NCBI RefSeq assembly: GCF_009193295.2
Contig: NZ_CP059973.1
Span: 3,782,001 to 3,846,000 of the forward strand
DNA from: Bacteroides luhongzhouii
GTDB lineage: Bacteria; Bacteroidota; Bacteroidia; Bacteroidales; Bacteroidaceae
Direction of reading: 5' to 3'
DNA: 64,000 nucleotides
How positions within the stretch are numbered: the first letter of the stretch is position 1; every line of letters begins with the position of its first letter. The notes under the pieces are model-generated. The model was not told the DNA's origin and ran no database searches. It saw only the letters and a program-made list of their open reading frames with translations. Below are positions 62,795-64,000 of the stretch, piece after piece. The translations under genes and the position numbers were made by a program.

Positions 62795-64000
62795 TTAATT
62801 CTTTAGTTGCTGTTCAATCCATTCCAATCTTTTTAGATAAATACTTCTCATTCGACTGACTGCTTCGTTAAACGTTAATTTTTCATCGTTGTTTGGTATG
62901 ATGGTACTATCAAGATTTGATAGTGGCCATAATTTTGAATTTTCCTTTTCAGACAGGGAAAGTGCAGTTGCTTTTTCGGAGATATAATCAGCAATCCCTA
63001 TTAACTGTGGTTTAAGTTGGCAGAAACGTTCTACAACCTTTCTTTTGAAATTAGGATCTTTGAATAAATATTTGTACCAGACAGCACTTTTATTATTGTT
63101 CTCGGCTTCTGTCGTAAAAGTAGTATAGTCAAAATCCCATAATGGGCCGGCATACAATTTCTTATTGCGGTCTTTATAGCAGTATACACTATATATGTAT
63201 CCCATTTCTTTATTTCCAACTATTGCTTGTACCATCCAATAGTCGATAAAGGACTTAACATTGATATATTCGTTGTATACTTGTTCATATTCTCCAGCCT
63301 GAAGAAGTGCTTCAAATGTGTTTGTATAGTTTTCTATGTATTCAAGTTGCGCTTTGTTGAGTACTTTTTCATCTGGCTCTTTTATGTTGACCGGCCAATT
63401 GTTGATGGGAGTCCTGAATTTGTTAGGTTCATCATAATATGAGTCATATTCTAATAGATATCCACCAGTAATTTGTGGCTCATCCACATCTTCTGCTGTT
63501 AATTCTTTAACATTAACTCTGTTTTTGTCAACTCTGATTTGTTCGCAAACTTGGAAGTTCCCTTGATACTCACCATTAAAGATTACTTCAGCAAATTGGC
63601 TTTTGGGGGTCCATTGTAGGTTGTCAGCTATGTAGCCGATATGAAATGTGACATCATTTCGAAGTAAGGTTCTATCTCTATAATTAGCGAGGAAGCTCCA
63701 TCTTTTGTGTTTAGGCATTCCAAGTATGCTTGATTTATTGTTTAGTTTCACATTGAATGGTTTTTTAGGAAATCTCCATGTGCCATTTCCTCTTCCTTTT
63801 ACTTCAATAGAATCTTTGAAATCTTCAAAATGATTCATTCCTTTAATTTCGAATGATGCAGTGAGCCAATTCTCCCGATCCAGTAGTGGGTGTTCTCCAT
63901 TAGTTTTGATTATGACAACTGGCAGTCCTGTATATGGTAACAATCGGACTTGATAATCTTTTGTTTCTCCATTATCTCCTTTAAAGGTATATGTGATGAT
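62795..64000 (-). CDS. CotH-like protein kinase-fold protein, 5' end cut by window edge
   Basis: The frame stays open to base 64000, so at least 401 residues are seen and the start is outside. A TTG at 63943 is not the start, because coding continues upstream (ITYTFKGDNGETKDYQVRL). CotH-family signs are VKGRGNGTWRFPKKPFNVKL, then RWSFLANYRDRTLLRNDVTF, FNGEYQGNFQVCEQIRVDKN, GGYLLEYD and GPLWDFDYTTF. Bacillus CotH phosphorylates spore-coat proteins; Bacteroidetes members are often secreted and may have other roles. It precedes the glycosyltransferase gene by 30 bp. Confidence 0.87.
   Translation of the reverse strand: MITYTFKGDNGETKDYQVRLLPYTGLPVVIIKTNGEHPLLDRENWLTASFEIKGMNHFEDFKDSIEVKGRGNGTWRFPKKPFNVKLNNKSSILGMPKHKRWSFLANYRDRTLLRNDVTFHIGYIADNLQWTPKSQFAEVIFNGEYQGNFQVCEQIRVDKNRVNVKELTAEDVDEPQITGGYLLEYDSYYDEPNKFRTPINNWPVNIKEPDEKVLNKAQLEYIENYTNTFEALLQAGEYEQVYNEYINVKSFIDYWMVQAIVGNKEMGYIYSVYCYKDRNKKLYAGPLWDFDYTTFTTEAENNNKSAVWYKYLFKDPNFKRKVVERFCQLKPQLIGIADYISEKATALSLSEKENSKLWPLSNLDSTIIPNNDEKLTFNEAVSRMRSIYLKRLEWIEQQLKN

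Noticed and set aside
63941..63943. TTG at 63943 as start of the CotH-like protein
   Set aside because: The frame continues without a stop to the window edge with protein-like sequence.

Overview
The window is chromosomal DNA from a Bacteroides species. Three kinds of evidence point there. Many genes are preceded by the Bacteroides primary-sigma promoter (TTTG, 18-20 bp, TAnnTTTG) and lack a Shine-Dalgarno motif. Several families are typical of the genus: DUF4492 beside cydAB, DUF5686, DUF4251, DUF5053, a class III fructose-bisphosphatase and a SusC/Oar-like TonB receptor. The tRNA genes encode no CCA end. The gene order fits what I recall of B. thetaiotaomicron around its Dyp-peroxidase and pentose-phosphate genes, but I could not check this.

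Layout. Positions 1-4300 are the right end of a prophage: a structural gene cut by the window edge, a lysis cassette (coiled-coil holin-like protein, M15 endolysin, one-piece spanin candidate), then on the minus strand a DUF5053 protein, a 55-residue protein and a tyrosine integrase facing the 3' end of tRNA-Glu, the likely attachment site. tRNA-Ser and a candidate small RNA follow. From about 5 to 13 kb lie a MoxR ATPase/VWA pair (RavA/ViaA type), a small lipoprotein, an AspT-type transporter, fructose-bisphosphatase and an outer-membrane protein built of 16-residue repeats. From 14 to 24 kb lie an acyl-CoA ligase, the GDP-fucose pair gmd-fcl, a dicarboxylate symporter, gnd-zwf-pgl (oxidative pentose phosphate pathway) and a Dyp peroxidase. 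From 24.6 to 31.6 kb lie a second candidate small RNA and a minus-strand run encoding TolC, MacA, MacB ATPase, MacB permease, histidine kinase and LytTR regulator.

From 31.7 to 35 kb is the cytochrome bd operon with its DUF4492 protein. From 35 to 48.5 kb are mostly housekeeping genes: a 2-hydroxyacid dehydrogenase, RarA, a DUF5686 protein, UDP-GlcNAc 2-epimerase, a TRIC channel, DUF4251, HtpX/LemA, an ECF sigma factor, MtgA, an OmpA lipoprotein and a MATE transporter. From 48.5 to 64 kb are a two-domain carbohydrate-esterase-like protein, two PAS-rich histidine kinases, tRNA-Lys, EttA, an orphan TonB-dependent receptor, a membrane-anchored phosphodiesterase-fold protein, a glycosyltransferase and a CotH-like protein that runs off the right edge.

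Most coding content is ordinary Bacteroides core genome. The less explained material is between the genes: two promoter-plus-terminator units that look like small RNAs, a 22-bp exact-period array, a 21-bp degenerate array, a folded gnd-zwf spacer and a dispersed palindromic repeat family. Among the proteins, the one-piece spanin candidate, the 16-residue repeat protein and the fused double hydrolase stand out.
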